Shown: positions 19,372 through 28,513, counted from the first letter of the stretch. The stretch: DNA of 64,000 nt from Rudaea sp. (GCA_031291055.1 JARLJU010000264.1:1-64000), one strand, 5' to 3'. Program-made: numbers and translations. Notes: generated by a model not told the origin, from the letters alone.

Positions 19372-19623
19372 CGCACTATACACAAAATCAATTCGCAAAC
19401 ATGTGGATCGTGAGTACCGATGCGATCTCCATTTCAGCGACTGTAGTGGGCGATGCGCCCGTCGACTTTCCGATCGCCAAGGTGAATGAATCGGAAACTC
19501 CTGGTGGCATTGTTCTGACGTCATCCACTACACTTGCGACAGCGACGGATTTGTGCGTGAACGCTTCGTCCGAAACTTAGTAGCTACCGAGCGGAACCCC
19601 GCGGTTCGAGACATGCGATCACG
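19372..19623. other. Divergent intergenic region, no clear gene
   Basis: This 252-base gap separates the acyltransferase from a methyltransferase on the other strand and must hold both promoters. It is less GC-rich than its surroundings. A 74-codon open frame (19356-19580, plus strand) is present but has a mixed third-position composition, no ribosome-binding site and no recognisable family, so it is not called as a gene. Confidence 0.4.
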
Positions 19624-20337
19624 ATGGACATCAAGGAACGCGCCCAGCTGGGTGAAAGCGCCGACGAACACTGGTATTACCGCAGCAAGGCGCGGGCCGT
19701 CGAACGCCTGCTGCTTGGCACGCAGGCGCGGAAAATACTTGATGTCGGCGCGGGCTCGGGTTTCTTTTCACGGTATCTGCTGGCCAATTCGGCGGCGGTC
19801 GAGGCCTGGTGCGTGGATACCAATTATGCGGCAGACAGCGATATTGTAGAAAATGGGAAAAATATCCATTTTCGCAAATCGGCCGAGCACGTGGACGCCG
19901 ACCTGGTCCTGCTGATGGACGTGCTCGAACATGTTGACGACGATGTCGGCCTGCTGCGCGACGCGATGGCCAAGGCTTCGGCGCAGGCGAGGTTCCTGAT
20001 CTCGGTGCCGGCGTTCCAGTTCATGTGGAGCGGCCACGATGTGTTCCTCGAGCACAAGCGCCGCTATACGCTTGCCGGCATCGAGCGCGTGGTCGAGGCG
20101 GCGGGGCTGCGCATCCGCCGCAGCACCTACTTCTTCGCCGCGGTTTTTCCGGCCGCGATGCTGTTGCGCTTGCCGCGCAAGCTGTTCGGCGGCACACCGC
20201 AACCGGCATCGGACATGAAAATGCATTCGCGGCCGACGAACTGGCTGCTCGGCGCGGTTTCCAGCGCCGAACTGAAGCTGATTGCCCGCAATCGCTGGTT
20301 CGGCTTGACGGCGTTTTGCGTCGCCATGCGGCCTTGA
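19624..20337 (+). CDS. Class I SAM-dependent methyltransferase
   Basis: A 237-residue protein with the SAM motif ILDVGAGSGFFSRYL, an acidic strand-2 end (CVDTNYA), and a strand-4 region DLVLLMDVLEHVDDD that is typical of Methyltransf_11/23 enzymes such as UbiG relatives. The later motif FLISVPAFQFMWSGHDVFLE followed by HKRRYT is typical of methyltransferases sited next to glycosyltransferases in glycan clusters. It probably modifies a sugar or lipid-linked glycan; the exact substrate is unknown. It converges on the 2OG oxygenase gene with a 12-base gap. Confidence 0.85.
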   Translation: MDIKERAQLGESADEHWYYRSKARAVERLLLGTQARKILDVGAGSGFFSRYLLANSAAVEAWCVDTNYAADSDIVENGKNIHFRKSAEHVDADLVLLMDVLEHVDDDVGLLRDAMAKASAQARFLISVPAFQFMWSGHDVFLEHKRRYTLAGIERVVEAAGLRIRRSTYFFAAVFPAAMLLRLPRKLFGGTPQPASDMKMHSRPTNWLLGAVSSAELKLIARNRWFGLTAFCVAMRP

Positions 20338-20349
20338 TTCCGGGCGACA

Positions 20350-21279
20350 TCAGCGAACCGCGCGCAAGCCCCTGATGATCTTCTCCGCCAGATAGCGCAG
20401 ACGCCCGAGCCGGCCACCATGCAGCGCAGCCTGTGCCTGTTCCAGTTGCGCGGTCAGCGCCGTGGTGTCGCGATACAGTCGCTTGTTGTGCTGGTCGCGA
20501 CGCGCAAGCAGGATACGCAATTCTTCGACGTCGGCAGCGCCAAGGGTCAGGCCCGGCCGAAAGCGCTCCGGCAGCGGGCGGTCGACATAGATGGTCGAGT
20601 GGGTATCGGCCAATTCGTCCTGCGGCCGCTCCGTGGTATAGAAATACAAGGCGATGGATTTGCGTGAAAGCGATTTCTTTTCTTCGGGCAGCGCGATACG
20701 GGTGAAACCGTGCCAGCTCCATTCGGTGGTCTCGAAGATCACGGCGCGGTTGTACAGCGGCGTGATCCTGGTCACGCGATCATCGGCGGCGCGCGGATCG
20801 CTGTGCAATTCCAGCGAGCCGCCCCAGGCATCGTCCCATTCGTGGTTCAGGTACACGATCAGGTTCAGACGCCGATGCCAGCGCTCGACCGGGTGGCGGT
20901 TGAAGTCGACGTGTGCATCCAGGTCCTGGCCGGCGCGGTTCTCGTGCGTGCCGCCGCCGAAATACCATGGATCGTAGCGCAGGCCGGGAATGCCGGTGAC
21001 ACGGCCGATGAGATCGAGGAATTCGCGGGTCTGGATCAAATCATCGAGCGCCGCGTAGGCAGGGCCGAGTGTCCTGATTTTCTCCACCGTGGATTTCGCG
21101 CCCACCTCACCGGCCTCGTTGCGTGCGTTGCCGCGTTCAAATGGCGGGAACTGCGCAAGCAGGCTGGCGCAGGCGTCGGCGGCGAGGAAATCGTCGATGA
21201 CGACATGGCGGAAAGGATCGCGTTCGCGAAAGCGCGCGGCAAGGCGACCGGCATCGGAGTGTAGTTGCGGGTTGAGCAT
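20350..21279 (-). CDS. 2-oxoglutarate/Fe(II)-dependent oxygenase, prolyl-hydroxylase-like
   Basis: A protein of about 309 residues with a P4H-type jelly roll. The iron ligands fit H123 and D125 in DAHVDFN and H190 in EWSWHGF, with R206 as candidate 2-oxoglutarate anchor. The C-terminal 60 residues form a heptad-rich helix. The start at 21279 is chosen because an earlier start (21393) would run through the inverted repeat at 21350-21424. Related oxygenases modify proteins or small molecules, including components of sugar clusters. Substrate unknown. Confidence 0.85.
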   Translation of the reverse strand: MLNPQLHSDAGRLAARFRERDPFRHVVIDDFLAADACASLLAQFPPFERGNARNEAGEVGAKSTVEKIRTLGPAYAALDDLIQTREFLDLIGRVTGIPGLRYDPWYFGGGTHENRAGQDLDAHVDFNRHPVERWHRRLNLIVYLNHEWDDAWGGSLELHSDPRAADDRVTRITPLYNRAVIFETTEWSWHGFTRIALPEEKKSLSRKSIALYFYTTERPQDELADTHSTIYVDRPLPERFRPGLTLGAADVEELRILLARRDQHNKRLYRDTTALTAQLEQAQAALHGGRLGRLRYLAEKIIRGLRAVR

Positions 21280-21349
21280 TCTGAGTTCAGGCAACACGGC
21301 GAGCGGCAATTGTGCCATAGCGGCAGCCATCGCCAACATCGCCGGTCGG

Positions 21350-21424
21350 CCGTTCGCCCTGAGGTATCGAAAGGTGAGCGAGCGCAGGATCACCGTTCAT
21401 GGTTCGATACCTCACCACGAACGG
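21350..21424. repeat. Inverted repeat of REP-like type
   Basis: Two 22-base arms, at 21350-21371 and 21403-21424, are inverted copies of each other with three mismatches (left arm CCGTTCGCCCTGAGGTATCG plus AA), separated by 31 bases. This lies between a divergent-side oxygenase start and the ptsI stop. Sequences of this kind are common mobile or REP-like elements scattered in gammaproteobacterial genomes. It could also act as a transcript-end structure for neighbouring genes. Confidence 0.7.
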
Positions 21425-21446
21425 CTTGCGAAGCGAGACTGGGATG

Positions 21447-23180
21447 TCAGCGCATGCGCTCGAGCATCCGCTCGATCCCCGCACGCGTCTGCGCGCGCAA
21501 CAGCGGCGCGCCGAGTTTGCGCAGTTTCTGCCAGCTGCAGGCGGCAATGGCCTGGCGCACTTCCAGCAGGGAACTGGGATGCATGCTGAAACCGGTCAGG
21601 CCGAGTGCGAGCAGCAGGGCCGTGTAGCGTGTCTCGCCGGCCATTTCGCCGCACAGCGTCACCACCTTGCCGGCGCGCGCACTGACGTTGATGATCTGCG
21701 CCAGCAGCTTGAGGACGGCCGGGTGCAATGGGTCGTATAGCGTACCCAAGGCATCATTGTTGCGATCGGCGGCGAGCGTGTACTGGGTCAGATCATTGGT
21801 GCCAATGGCGACGAAATCGAGATGGCGGATCATGCCCGGCAGCGCGATCGCAGCGGCCGGAACCTCGATCATCGCGCCAAGCTCGAAATGGTCCGCGATT
21901 TCATAGCCGCCGCTGTGCAGGTCGCGCGCGCACTGTTCGGTCAGCGCGCGCACGGCGGCGATTTCCTCAATCGTGGTGATCATCGGCACGAGGATGCGCA
22001 CCGGGCCGAATGCCGAAGCGCGCAGGATCGCACGCAACTGGGTCGCGAACAAATCCGGCCGTCGCATCGACAGGCGCACGCCGCGCACGCCGAGCGCGGG
22101 GTTGGATTCCTGCGCCAGCGCCAGGCCAGTGGAGTCGGCCTTGTCGGCGCCAAGATCCAGGGTTCGGATCGTCACCGGCGCGCCACCCATGGACAGCACC
22201 AGGTCACGATAGACGACGAATTGTTCTTCCTCGTCGGGTAGTTCGCGTCGCTGCAGGAACAGGAATTCGGTGCGATAAAGACCAATGCCGACGGCGCCGT
22301 AGGCGCGTGCCTGGGCGACATCGACGAGCATTTCCGCATTTGCGTACAAGTGGATTTCTATACCGTCGGCGGTGAGCGTGCGTTCGTGCTTCAGCCGTGA
22401 CAGCGCCTCGGTGCTGCGTACCTGTTCGCGCTGATACTGGCGGTAGCGTGCAAGGTCCTGTGCGGTCGGATGCACGACTATTTCGCCGCGCGTGCCGTCG
22501 AGCAGCAGCAGGTCTTCGTCGGTAACGCGTTGCAGCGCCTCGTGGGCGCCGACGATCATCGGCAGGCGCATGCTGCGCGCCAGGATCGCGCTGTGCGACA
22601 GCGGGCTGCCACTCGTCGTGACCACGCCGAGCACGCCATGCTCGGTAAGGTGGGCCAGTTCCGCCGGTGCGATCGCGTCGCTGACCAGCACGGTGCCGAC
22701 GCGCGAAGCGATCTGACGTTCGGCCGGCGTGGTGTCGCGTCCCAGCGCTGCCTGCACGCGGCCGATGACGTGATCGACATCCTCGCGGCGGCTGCGCAGG
22801 TAGGGATCGTCAATCGCCTCGAACACGGCGACCAGCCGATCGCGCTGCGCCTTCAGCGCTGCGCCGGCGCGGAAACGGCCTTGCCTGATCAGGCTGTACA
22901 GGCCCGAGGTCAATTCCGGGTCTTCCAGAATCATGCTGTGCGCGTCGATGAATTCGCCGACTTCGCGCGCGAGCGCCCCGCGCAACTTCCCGCGCAGCTG
23001 GCGCAGCTCCTCACTCGCGTGTGCCAGTGCCTCGCGCAGGCGCACGACTTCGGTTTCGACTTCGCTTTCCGCAAGCGGCCGCTCATCGATCGTGAACTGG
23101 CTCGGCTGTACCAGGCGCGCGCGGCCAAGCGTCATGCCGCGCGCCGCGGCCGTGCCATTGATGACGAAGCGCGTGCTCAT
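21447..23180 (-). CDS. ptsI: PTS enzyme I (phosphoenolpyruvate-protein phosphotransferase)
   Basis: A 577-residue enzyme I that takes phosphate from PEP and passes it to HPr. The phosphorylated histidine is H196 in TTSGSPLSHSAIL. The PEP-binding barrel shows GIGLYRTEFLFLQR, LDLGADK, LGVRGVRLS and LCGEMAG, all in the expected order, and FVAIGTNDLTQYTLAADRNN. Length is normal for the sugar-type EI; there is no N-terminal GAF domain as in the nitrogen-type PtsP. The start overlaps the ptsH stop (ATGA), so EI and HPr are translationally coupled. No sugar permease gene lies nearby. Confidence 0.97.
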   Translation of the reverse strand: MSTRFVINGTAAARGMTLGRARLVQPSQFTIDERPLAESEVETEVVRLREALAHASEELRQLRGKLRGALAREVGEFIDAHSMILEDPELTSGLYSLIRQGRFRAGAALKAQRDRLVAVFEAIDDPYLRSRREDVDHVIGRVQAALGRDTTPAERQIASRVGTVLVSDAIAPAELAHLTEHGVLGVVTTSGSPLSHSAILARSMRLPMIVGAHEALQRVTDEDLLLLDGTRGEIVVHPTAQDLARYRQYQREQVRSTEALSRLKHERTLTADGIEIHLYANAEMLVDVAQARAYGAVGIGLYRTEFLFLQRRELPDEEEQFVVYRDLVLSMGGAPVTIRTLDLGADKADSTGLALAQESNPALGVRGVRLSMRRPDLFATQLRAILRASAFGPVRILVPMITTIEEIAAVRALTEQCARDLHSGGYEIADHFELGAMIEVPAAAIALPGMIRHLDFVAIGTNDLTQYTLAADRNNDALGTLYDPLHPAVLKLLAQIINVSARAGKVVTLCGEMAGETRYTALLLALGLTGFSMHPSSLLEVRQAIAACSWQKLRKLGAPLLRAQTRAGIERMLERMR

Positions 23181-23446
23181 GCGCCCTCGTCGAACTTGCG
23201 CGCGAACAGATCCGCCATCGCGTCCATTGCTGCGGCTTCATCCGGCCCGTTCGTGCGCAGCGTGAGCGGACTGCCGATGCCGGCAGCCAGCATCATCACG
23301 CCCATGATGCTCTTGGCGTTGACCTCGCGGCCGCGATGGATGAGAAACGCGTCGGACTGGAAGCCCTGCAGCAACTGCACGAGTTTCGCCGACGCCCGCG
23401 CGTGCAGGCCGAGCTTGTTGCTGATCGTGACTTCGCGCTCAAGCAT
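23177..23446 (-). CDS. ptsH: Phosphocarrier protein HPr
   Basis: An 89-residue HPr. H15 in NKLGLHARAS is the site phosphorylated by enzyme I, and S46 in REVNAKSIMGVMML is the site phosphorylated by HprK, encoded 1.5 kb upstream, so both ends of the regulatory loop are conserved. The start at 23446 overlaps the end of the EIIA gene by eight bases. HPr here probably works mainly as a signalling carrier to EIIA and regulators. Confidence 0.96.
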   Translation of the reverse strand: MLEREVTISNKLGLHARASAKLVQLLQGFQSDAFLIHRGREVNAKSIMGVMMLAAGIGSPLTLRTNGPDEAAAMDAMADLFARKFDEGA

Positions 23447-23831
23447 GGTCGACAAGGATCCCCGAGCGGCCACCACTGGCCGCGGTCTGGGCAAGTTCCT
23501 GCAGCGGCTGTTCCGCATAGTTCAGCACGCGCAGCAACATCGGCAGGTTCAGCCCGGAGACGCGCTGGATGTCGAGTCCCAGGCCGGGAAGTTTTTGCGC
23601 GATGTTGCTCGGCGTGGCGCCATATACATCGGTCAGCACCAGAACGCCGTCACCCGAATCCAGTTCGCGCACCCGCGCTGCGGCATCGCGCAGGGCGGCA
23701 TCGACGTCGCTGCCCGGCGGAATCGCGCAGGCTGCGAGCGCCGGCGGAACGCGGCCGAGTATGTGCCTGGCAGTGGCGATCAGGGCCGTGCCCATCGCTT
23801 CGTGCGTAAGCAGGAGGATGCCGACGCTCAT
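23439..23831 (-). CDS. PTS EIIA component, mannose/fructose family
   Basis: A 130-residue EIIA-Man domain protein that starts MSVGILLLTHEAMG, with H10 as the phosphorylation site. A second family motif is GVLVLTDVYGATPSNIAQKL. It stands alone: there is no IIB, IIC or IID domain or gene in the window, so it most likely has a regulatory, not a transport, role. Orphan EIIA-Man proteins next to HprK are common in alpha-, beta- and some gammaproteobacteria. Confidence 0.93.
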   Translation of the reverse strand: MSVGILLLTHEAMGTALIATARHILGRVPPALAACAIPPGSDVDAALRDAAARVRELDSGDGVLVLTDVYGATPSNIAQKLPGLGLDIQRVSGLNLPMLLRVLNYAEQPLQELAQTAASGGRSGILVDHA

Positions 23832-23883
23832 CGCGGCGCCGATTCAGCAACGATCGCGCCGACAGCGCGCCACGGCAGGTTCA

Positions 23884-24783
23884 TCATTCCAGTTCCCGGT
23901 GAAAAGTAAGCACCTGTTCGCGACTCGCGCGGAAATGCTCGGCCAGGCGCTCGCACAAATACACCGAGCGATGACGGCCGCCGGTGCAGCCGATGCATAT
24001 GGTGACGTAGGAACGGTTCTCGGCTTCGAAGCGCGGCAGCCAGGTGTCGAGGAAATCGCGAACCTGGTTCAGGTACTGCACCACTTCGGGCTTGTCTTCG
24101 AGCCACCTGCGCACGGCCGCGTCGCGCCCGGACAAGGGACGCAACTGCGCATCCCAATGCGGATTCGGCAGGCAACGCGCGTCGAACACGAAGTCGGCGT
24201 CGGCGGGAACGCCACGCTTGTAGGCGAACGATTCGAACATCAGCGACAGCGGCCCGTCGGCCATGCCCAGTTCCGTGGCAATCAGGCGCCGCAACTGATG
24301 CACGTTCAGATCGCTGGTATCGATCACGCGTTCGGCAATCGACGACAGCGGTCGCATCAGCTTGCGTTCGCGCGCGATGGCGTCGTTCAGCGACAAGCCT
24401 TCGCCGGTCAACGGATGGCGCCGCCGCGTATCGGAATAGCGCTTGAACAGCACGTCGTCGCGCGCATCGAGGAAGATCAGCTGATGCTCGATGCCCTGGC
24501 TGCCGAGTCCGGCCAGCACCTGCGGCAATTTGTTCAGGTCTTCGGCGCGGTTGCGCACGTCGATGCCCACCGCCATGCGCTGGTGCCGCCCCGGCTGCGC
24601 CTGCGCGACTGCGGCGACAAAGGCCGGCAGCAGGGCGCTGGGCAGGTTGTCGACGCAGTAGTAGTCCAGGTCCTCCAGCGTGCGCAGGGCGATCGTCTTG
24701 CCCGAACCCGACAGGCCACTGACGACGATCAGGCGGTTGGGAGCGGCATTGTGGACAATGGGATTTTCCACGATGGAAGTCAT
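23884..24783 (-). CDS. rapZ: RNase adapter protein RapZ
   Basis: A 299-residue P-loop protein with Walker A GLSGSGKT at 23-30 and the conserved C-terminal signature CIGCTGGRHRSVYL. RapZ binds glucosamine-6-phosphate and, in enterobacteria, presents the GlmZ small RNA to RNase E, tuning GlmS and so envelope sugar supply. No GlmY or GlmZ can be seen here, so the RNA target in this lineage is open. The start at 24783 is preferred over longer open frame. It lies 53 bases upstream of the EIIA gene in the same operon. Confidence 0.95.
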   Translation of the reverse strand: MTSIVENPIVHNAAPNRLIVVSGLSGSGKTIALRTLEDLDYYCVDNLPSALLPAFVAAVAQAQPGRHQRMAVGIDVRNRAEDLNKLPQVLAGLGSQGIEHQLIFLDARDDVLFKRYSDTRRRHPLTGEGLSLNDAIARERKLMRPLSSIAERVIDTSDLNVHQLRRLIATELGMADGPLSLMFESFAYKRGVPADADFVFDARCLPNPHWDAQLRPLSGRDAAVRRWLEDKPEVVQYLNQVRDFLDTWLPRFEAENRSYVTICIGCTGGRHRSVYLCERLAEHFRASREQVLTFHRELE

Positions 24784-24918
24784 CTTATGCACGTGGCGAG
24801 CGAAGGCGGGTTGCGTGTGGACGGCGCGCAGGAACCGGAGTGTACTCAAATGTAGATGAGGATTCCGAGCACCGGCCGCGCGCAACATGTCGAGCGCAGT
24901 AGTGCATGAGCTGACTTC

Positions 24919-25875
24919 CTACCATGGCGCCTGCCGCCGCATCTGATGCGCCTGCCGGTCGAGAAAGGTCTGCGCCGGATCCACGCCCTTGGTCTTGAGC
25001 ACATGATTGCGCACTGCGGCTTCGACCAGCACAGCCAGGTTGCGGCCCGGCGCCACCGGGATCGTGGTCTGCGGGATCTTGGTGTCGAGCACTTCGCGGT
25101 AGCTGTTGTCGCCGTAGATGCGTTCGAGCCCGCCCTGTTCGATCGGCTGCGAACGCGGCGTAATCGCCAGATGCACGATCAGGCGCAGGTATTTGGACGG
25201 CTTTACCGCCGTATGACCGAACATCTCGCGCACATTGAGGATGCCCAGGCCGCGCACTTCGAGCAGATCCTGGAGCATTTCCGGGCAGGAGCCGTCGATC
25301 ACGTCCGGTGCGATCTGGGTGAATTCCGGCGCATCGTCGGCGACGAGGCGATGGCCGCGCGTGATCAGTTCCAGCGCCAGCTCGCTCTTGCCCGAGCCCG
25401 ACTCGCCGGTGATCAGCACGCCGATCGAGTACACCTCCATCAGCACGCCATGCAGGGTCACGCGCCGGGCCAGCATCCGCGCCAGGTGATATTGCAGGTA
25501 GGTCAGCAGTTCGTGCCCGCGCAGCGTGCTCAGCCAGATCGGCGTGCCGGTTTCGTTGGCTGCATCGCGCAGATCGGCGGGCACGCCCTGATCCTTGGTC
25601 ACGACCAGCGCCGTCGGCTGGAAGCCCATGATTTTCTCGATCATCTCCCAGCGCTGGCGCGAATCCAGACCGTCGAGCCAGGCCAGCTCCTCGGTGCCGA
25701 TGATCTGGATCTTGTTCGGATAAATGGTGTTGAGGTAGCCGGCGAGCGACGGGCGCCGCGACTGCTTCTCCGCCGGCACGATGGCGCGCGATTCGCCGCG
25801 CTGGCCGGCGACCCAGCGCAGGGCCAGACGGGTACCCACCTTGTCGAACAGTTCGCGGGCAGTCAGGCGTTCCAT
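24919..25875 (-). CDS. hprK: HPr kinase/phosphorylase
   Basis: A 318-residue bifunctional enzyme that phosphorylates HPr on Ser46 and removes the phosphate. Residues 135-170 hold LHGVL with the catalytic-type H142 and Walker A GESGSGKS at 157-164; the HprK signature region is ILNVREMFG followed by [12 protein letters not shown]. The N-terminal domain is present, so this is the full-length form and not the short form of many alphaproteobacteria. It is followed by rapZ after 135 bases and separated from hpf upstream by an oppositely oriented gene. Confidence 0.96.
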   Translation of the reverse strand: MERLTARELFDKVGTRLALRWVAGQRGESRAIVPAEKQSRRPSLAGYLNTIYPNKIQIIGTEELAWLDGLDSRQRWEMIEKIMGFQPTALVVTKDQGVPADLRDAANETGTPIWLSTLRGHELLTYLQYHLARMLARRVTLHGVLMEVYSIGVLITGESGSGKSELALELITRGHRLVADDAPEFTQIAPDVIDGSCPEMLQDLLEVRGLGILNVREMFGHTAVKPSKYLRLIVHLAITPRSQPIEQGGLERIYGDNSYREVLDTKIPQTTIPVAPGRNLAVLVEAAVRNHVLKTKGVDPAQTFLDRQAHQMRRQAPW

Positions 25876-26016
25876 GGCAGTTCGCGGTCAGTCTGGCGAT
25901 TCATGGGCACAATCTGGCAGGAATGGATTCATTTTGCCAGTTCCGGACGCCGCGGTAATCCCGGACTGTGCCGGCGTCCGGTATCATGCGCCGCGCCCTA
26001 CTTCGTGGACGGCAAA

Positions 26017-26556
26017 GTGAAAAAGATCATTGCAATCACGATCGCCGCAGTGCTGGCGGCGTGTGTCAGGACGCCCGATTCCGGCAAGCCGATCGCCGTG
26101 GCAAATGCCGGCTTTGAACAGCCTGCCAGCGAAAGCGAAATACCCGGATGGACTACGGTGCAGCATGCCGGACCGCCGGCCTACGAGATGGTCGTCGATA
26201 CCCGGGAAGCTTACGAGGGCCATGCCAGTTTCCGCATGACGCGCAAGCTCGATCAACTTTACGGTTCAATCAAGCAGACGGTTTCCGTTGCCGCTGTCGC
26301 CGGGGAGTCGGTCGAACTCTCGGCCATGATGAAAACCAAGGACGTGGGGCCGCAGGGCTGGAAATTGATGATCCTCGACATCGGCGTCAACGGGCGCGAA
26401 TTTTCGCCCGCAATCACCGGCACCAGCGACTGGCAACGGGTCAGTGTGCGCGCGCACTTGCCCAAGGGCATCTCGACGATCGTCATCGGTGCGACCCTGC
26501 TGGATGGCGGCAGCGGCTGGATCGACGATGTCAAACTGAGTGTGGTCGCGCCCTGA
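26017..26556 (+). CDS. Lipoprotein with a carbohydrate-binding-like domain
   Basis: A 179-residue protein starting at a GTG (26017), with a short signal peptide (MKKIIAITIAAVLAAC) ending in a lipobox. The body, from ANAGFEQP to GSGWIDDVKLSVV, has the beginning and end signatures of a galactose-binding/CBM4_9-like jelly roll. It probably binds sugar or another envelope ligand at the outer membrane. It is encoded against the flow of the surrounding hpf-hprK genes, in the gap where other bacteria often have ptsN, and has no neighbours on its own strand. Confidence 0.72.
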   Translation: MKKIIAITIAAVLAACVRTPDSGKPIAVANAGFEQPASESEIPGWTTVQHAGPPAYEMVVDTREAYEGHASFRMTRKLDQLYGSIKQTVSVAAVAGESVELSAMMKTKDVGPQGWKLMILDIGVNGREFSPAITGTSDWQRVSVRAHLPKGISTIVIGATLLDGGSGWIDDVKLSVVAP

Positions 26557-26631
26557 ACCGGTGGCTGGATTGATGCCCTGTCGAGACCCTACGCGCAGGC
26601 ATGAGCCCGCGCGCAGGGGGCGCGGAAAAAC

Positions 26632-26955
26632 CTAGCCGTAACGCGCTTCGCGCCCATCCACGGCGTGATGGTCGGTGAGTTTTTCCTTGTGTTTCTTTAC
26701 CTGGCGATCGAGGCGGTCGACGAGTTCGTCGATGGCCGCGTACATGTCGGCGGCCTGGGCATCGGCGTGGATGGTCTTGTTGGAGGGGCAACGTATCGTG
26801 GCCTCGGCCTTGTGCAGCAGCTTTTCCACGCTCAGCGTCACGGTGACGTCGTGCAGATGATCGAAGTGGCGGACGATGCGGTCGAATTTGCCGGACACGT
26901 AGTCGCGCAAGGCGGGTGTGATGGCAACCTGATGACCGCTGACGTTGATCTGCAT
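26632..26955 (-). CDS. hpf: Ribosome hibernation-promoting factor, short form
   Basis: A 107-residue HPF/YfiA-family protein. It starts MQINVSGHQVAITPALRDYV and has the conserved basic second helix with DRLDRQVKKHKEKL. Short HPF helps dimerise ribosomes in stationary phase in gammaproteobacteria. It lacks the C-terminal dimerisation domain of long HPF. It follows rpoN after a 100-base gap, the classical arrangement, and is expected to be co-transcribed with it. Confidence 0.94.
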   Translation of the reverse strand: MQINVSGHQVAITPALRDYVSGKFDRIVRHFDHLHDVTVTLSVEKLLHKAEATIRCPSNKTIHADAQAADMYAAIDELVDRLDRQVKKHKEKLTDHHAVDGREARYG

Positions 26956-27055
26956 GGCAATCTCCTCGTGATGATACCGATTCTTCGTGCTGTTCCGCTG
27001 GCGCGGATACCTGTTTGACCGGTGAATCTGCGATGGGTTCCGGTGGGATCTCCTT

Positions 27056-28513
27056 TCAGCCGAGCCGGCTGCGATCGTTGGATGAGGGAATGTTCAGCGC
27101 TTCGCGATACTTGGCCACGGTACGCCGTGCAACTTCGATGCCGCGTTTGTTCAACTCGGCGGCCAGGGCCTGATCCGACAGCGGCCGGGTCGGCTTTTCC
27201 TCGCCGATCAATTTGCGGATCATGGCCTGTATCGCTGTTGCCGAAGCGGCACCGCCGTCGATCGTGGACACGCCGGACGAGAAGAAATACTTGAATTCAA
27301 AGGTGCCGCGCGGCGTGTGCAGGTACTTGCGCGTGGTCACGCGCGACACGGTGGATTCGTGCATGCTGATTTCTTCGGCAATGTCGCGCAGCACCAGCGG
27401 ACGCATGGCCTCGGCGCCGAAGTCCAGGAATCCGATTTGCGCGCGCACGATGGCCGTGGCAACCTTGAGCATGGTTTCGGCGCGCGTCTGCAGGCTCTTG
27501 ATCAGCCAGCGTGCTTCCTGCAGGTGTCCGCGCAAATATGTCGCATCGTCGCGGCGTGCGCGGGCGATCAGGTTGCTGTAGTGCTGGTTGATCGCGAGCT
27601 TGGGCTGGCAGTTCGGGCTCAGACTGACAATCCAGCGGCCGTTGTGCTTGTGCGCATACGCGTCGGGCGCGACGAATTCGGTCTTGCCGGGACTGACTTG
27701 CGCGCCGGGTTTCGGATCCAGCGAGCGGATCAGCGCGATCGCCGCGTCGAGATCCTCCACGCTGGTCTGCAATTGCTTGCACAGGCGCACGCGATCGTTG
27801 CGCGCGATCGCTTCCAGATGTTCGTTGACCAGGATTCTCGCGGTGGTGCAGCCTGGAACCGAAGGATCGAATGCATCCAGTTGTACGCGCAGACATTCGC
27901 TCAAGCCGCGGCTGGCGACGCCGATCGGATCGAAATGCTGGATGCGGTGCCGCATCGCCTCGACTTCATCGATTTCGACGTGATGAATCTCGGCCAGATT
28001 CGCCTGCAGCACTTCGTTGCTTTCGTGCAGGTAACCGTCGTCGTCGATCGCCTCGATGATCGTGGCGCCGATGGCACGGTCACGCGGCGACAGCGGCGTC
28101 AGATTGAGCTGCCAGAGCAGATGGTCGCGCAGGTCCTCCTGTTCCTGATCCTGCGATTCCATGCCGTCGGCATCGTCCGGCGCCGGGCCGCCACCGTAGT
28201 CGATGCGCTCCAGGCCCAGGTCCATCGGTTCGTCGTAGGGCAGGTCCTCGTGCGTTTCGGGCGCAGCTTCGTTGCTGCCACCGCCGTTCGCCGCGGCTTC
28301 GGTCGAACCATTGAGCTGATTCGGCGCCGGGGTTTCGCCTTCGGCTTCCTCTTCGCCCGGTTCGGACAGTTCCAGCAGCGGATTGGACTCCAGCGCCTCG
28401 CGCAACTCGGTCTCCAGTTCCACACTGGATAGCTGCAACAGCCGGATCGCCTGCTGCAACTGGGGCGTAAGCGCCAACTGCTGGCTCAGACGCAGATGTA
28501 GGGCTGGCTTCAC
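27056..28513 (-). CDS. rpoN: RNA polymerase sigma-54 factor
   Basis: Sigma-54 of about 485 residues. Region I is LRLSQQLALTPQLQQAIRLL, an acidic Glu/Asp-rich region II follows (about 45-125), and the RpoN box ARRTVAKYR is near the C-terminus. The start is taken as GTG at 28513, which gives MKPALHLRLSQQL, matching the usual RpoN start; ATG at 28528 is also in frame but would begin inside a perfect hairpin. GGGA lies nine bases upstream of the GTG. It follows lptB after about 180 bases. Genes it controls are not obvious in this window. Confidence 0.96.
   Translation of the reverse strand: MKPALHLRLSQQLALTPQLQQAIRLLQLSSVELETELREALESNPLLELSEPGEEEAEGETPAPNQLNGSTEAAANGGGSNEAAPETHEDLPYDEPMDLGLERIDYGGGPAPDDADGMESQDQEQEDLRDHLLWQLNLTPLSPRDRAIGATIIEAIDDDGYLHESNEVLQANLAEIHHVEIDEVEAMRHRIQHFDPIGVASRGLSECLRVQLDAFDPSVPGCTTARILVNEHLEAIARNDRVRLCKQLQTSVEDLDAAIALIRSLDPKPGAQVSPGKTEFVAPDAYAHKHNGRWIVSLSPNCQPKLAINQHYSNLIARARRDDATYLRGHLQEARWLIKSLQTRAETMLKVATAIVRAQIGFLDFGAEAMRPLVLRDIAEEISMHESTVSRVTTRKYLHTPRGTFEFKYFFSSGVSTIDGGAASATAIQAMIRKLIGEEKPTRPLSDQALAAELNKRGIEVARRTVAKYREALNIPSSNDRSRLG

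Noticed and set aside
19356..19580. A 74-codon open frame in the divergent gap
   Set aside because: Protein-like in places, but lacks a ribosome-binding site, clear codon bias or known relatives.
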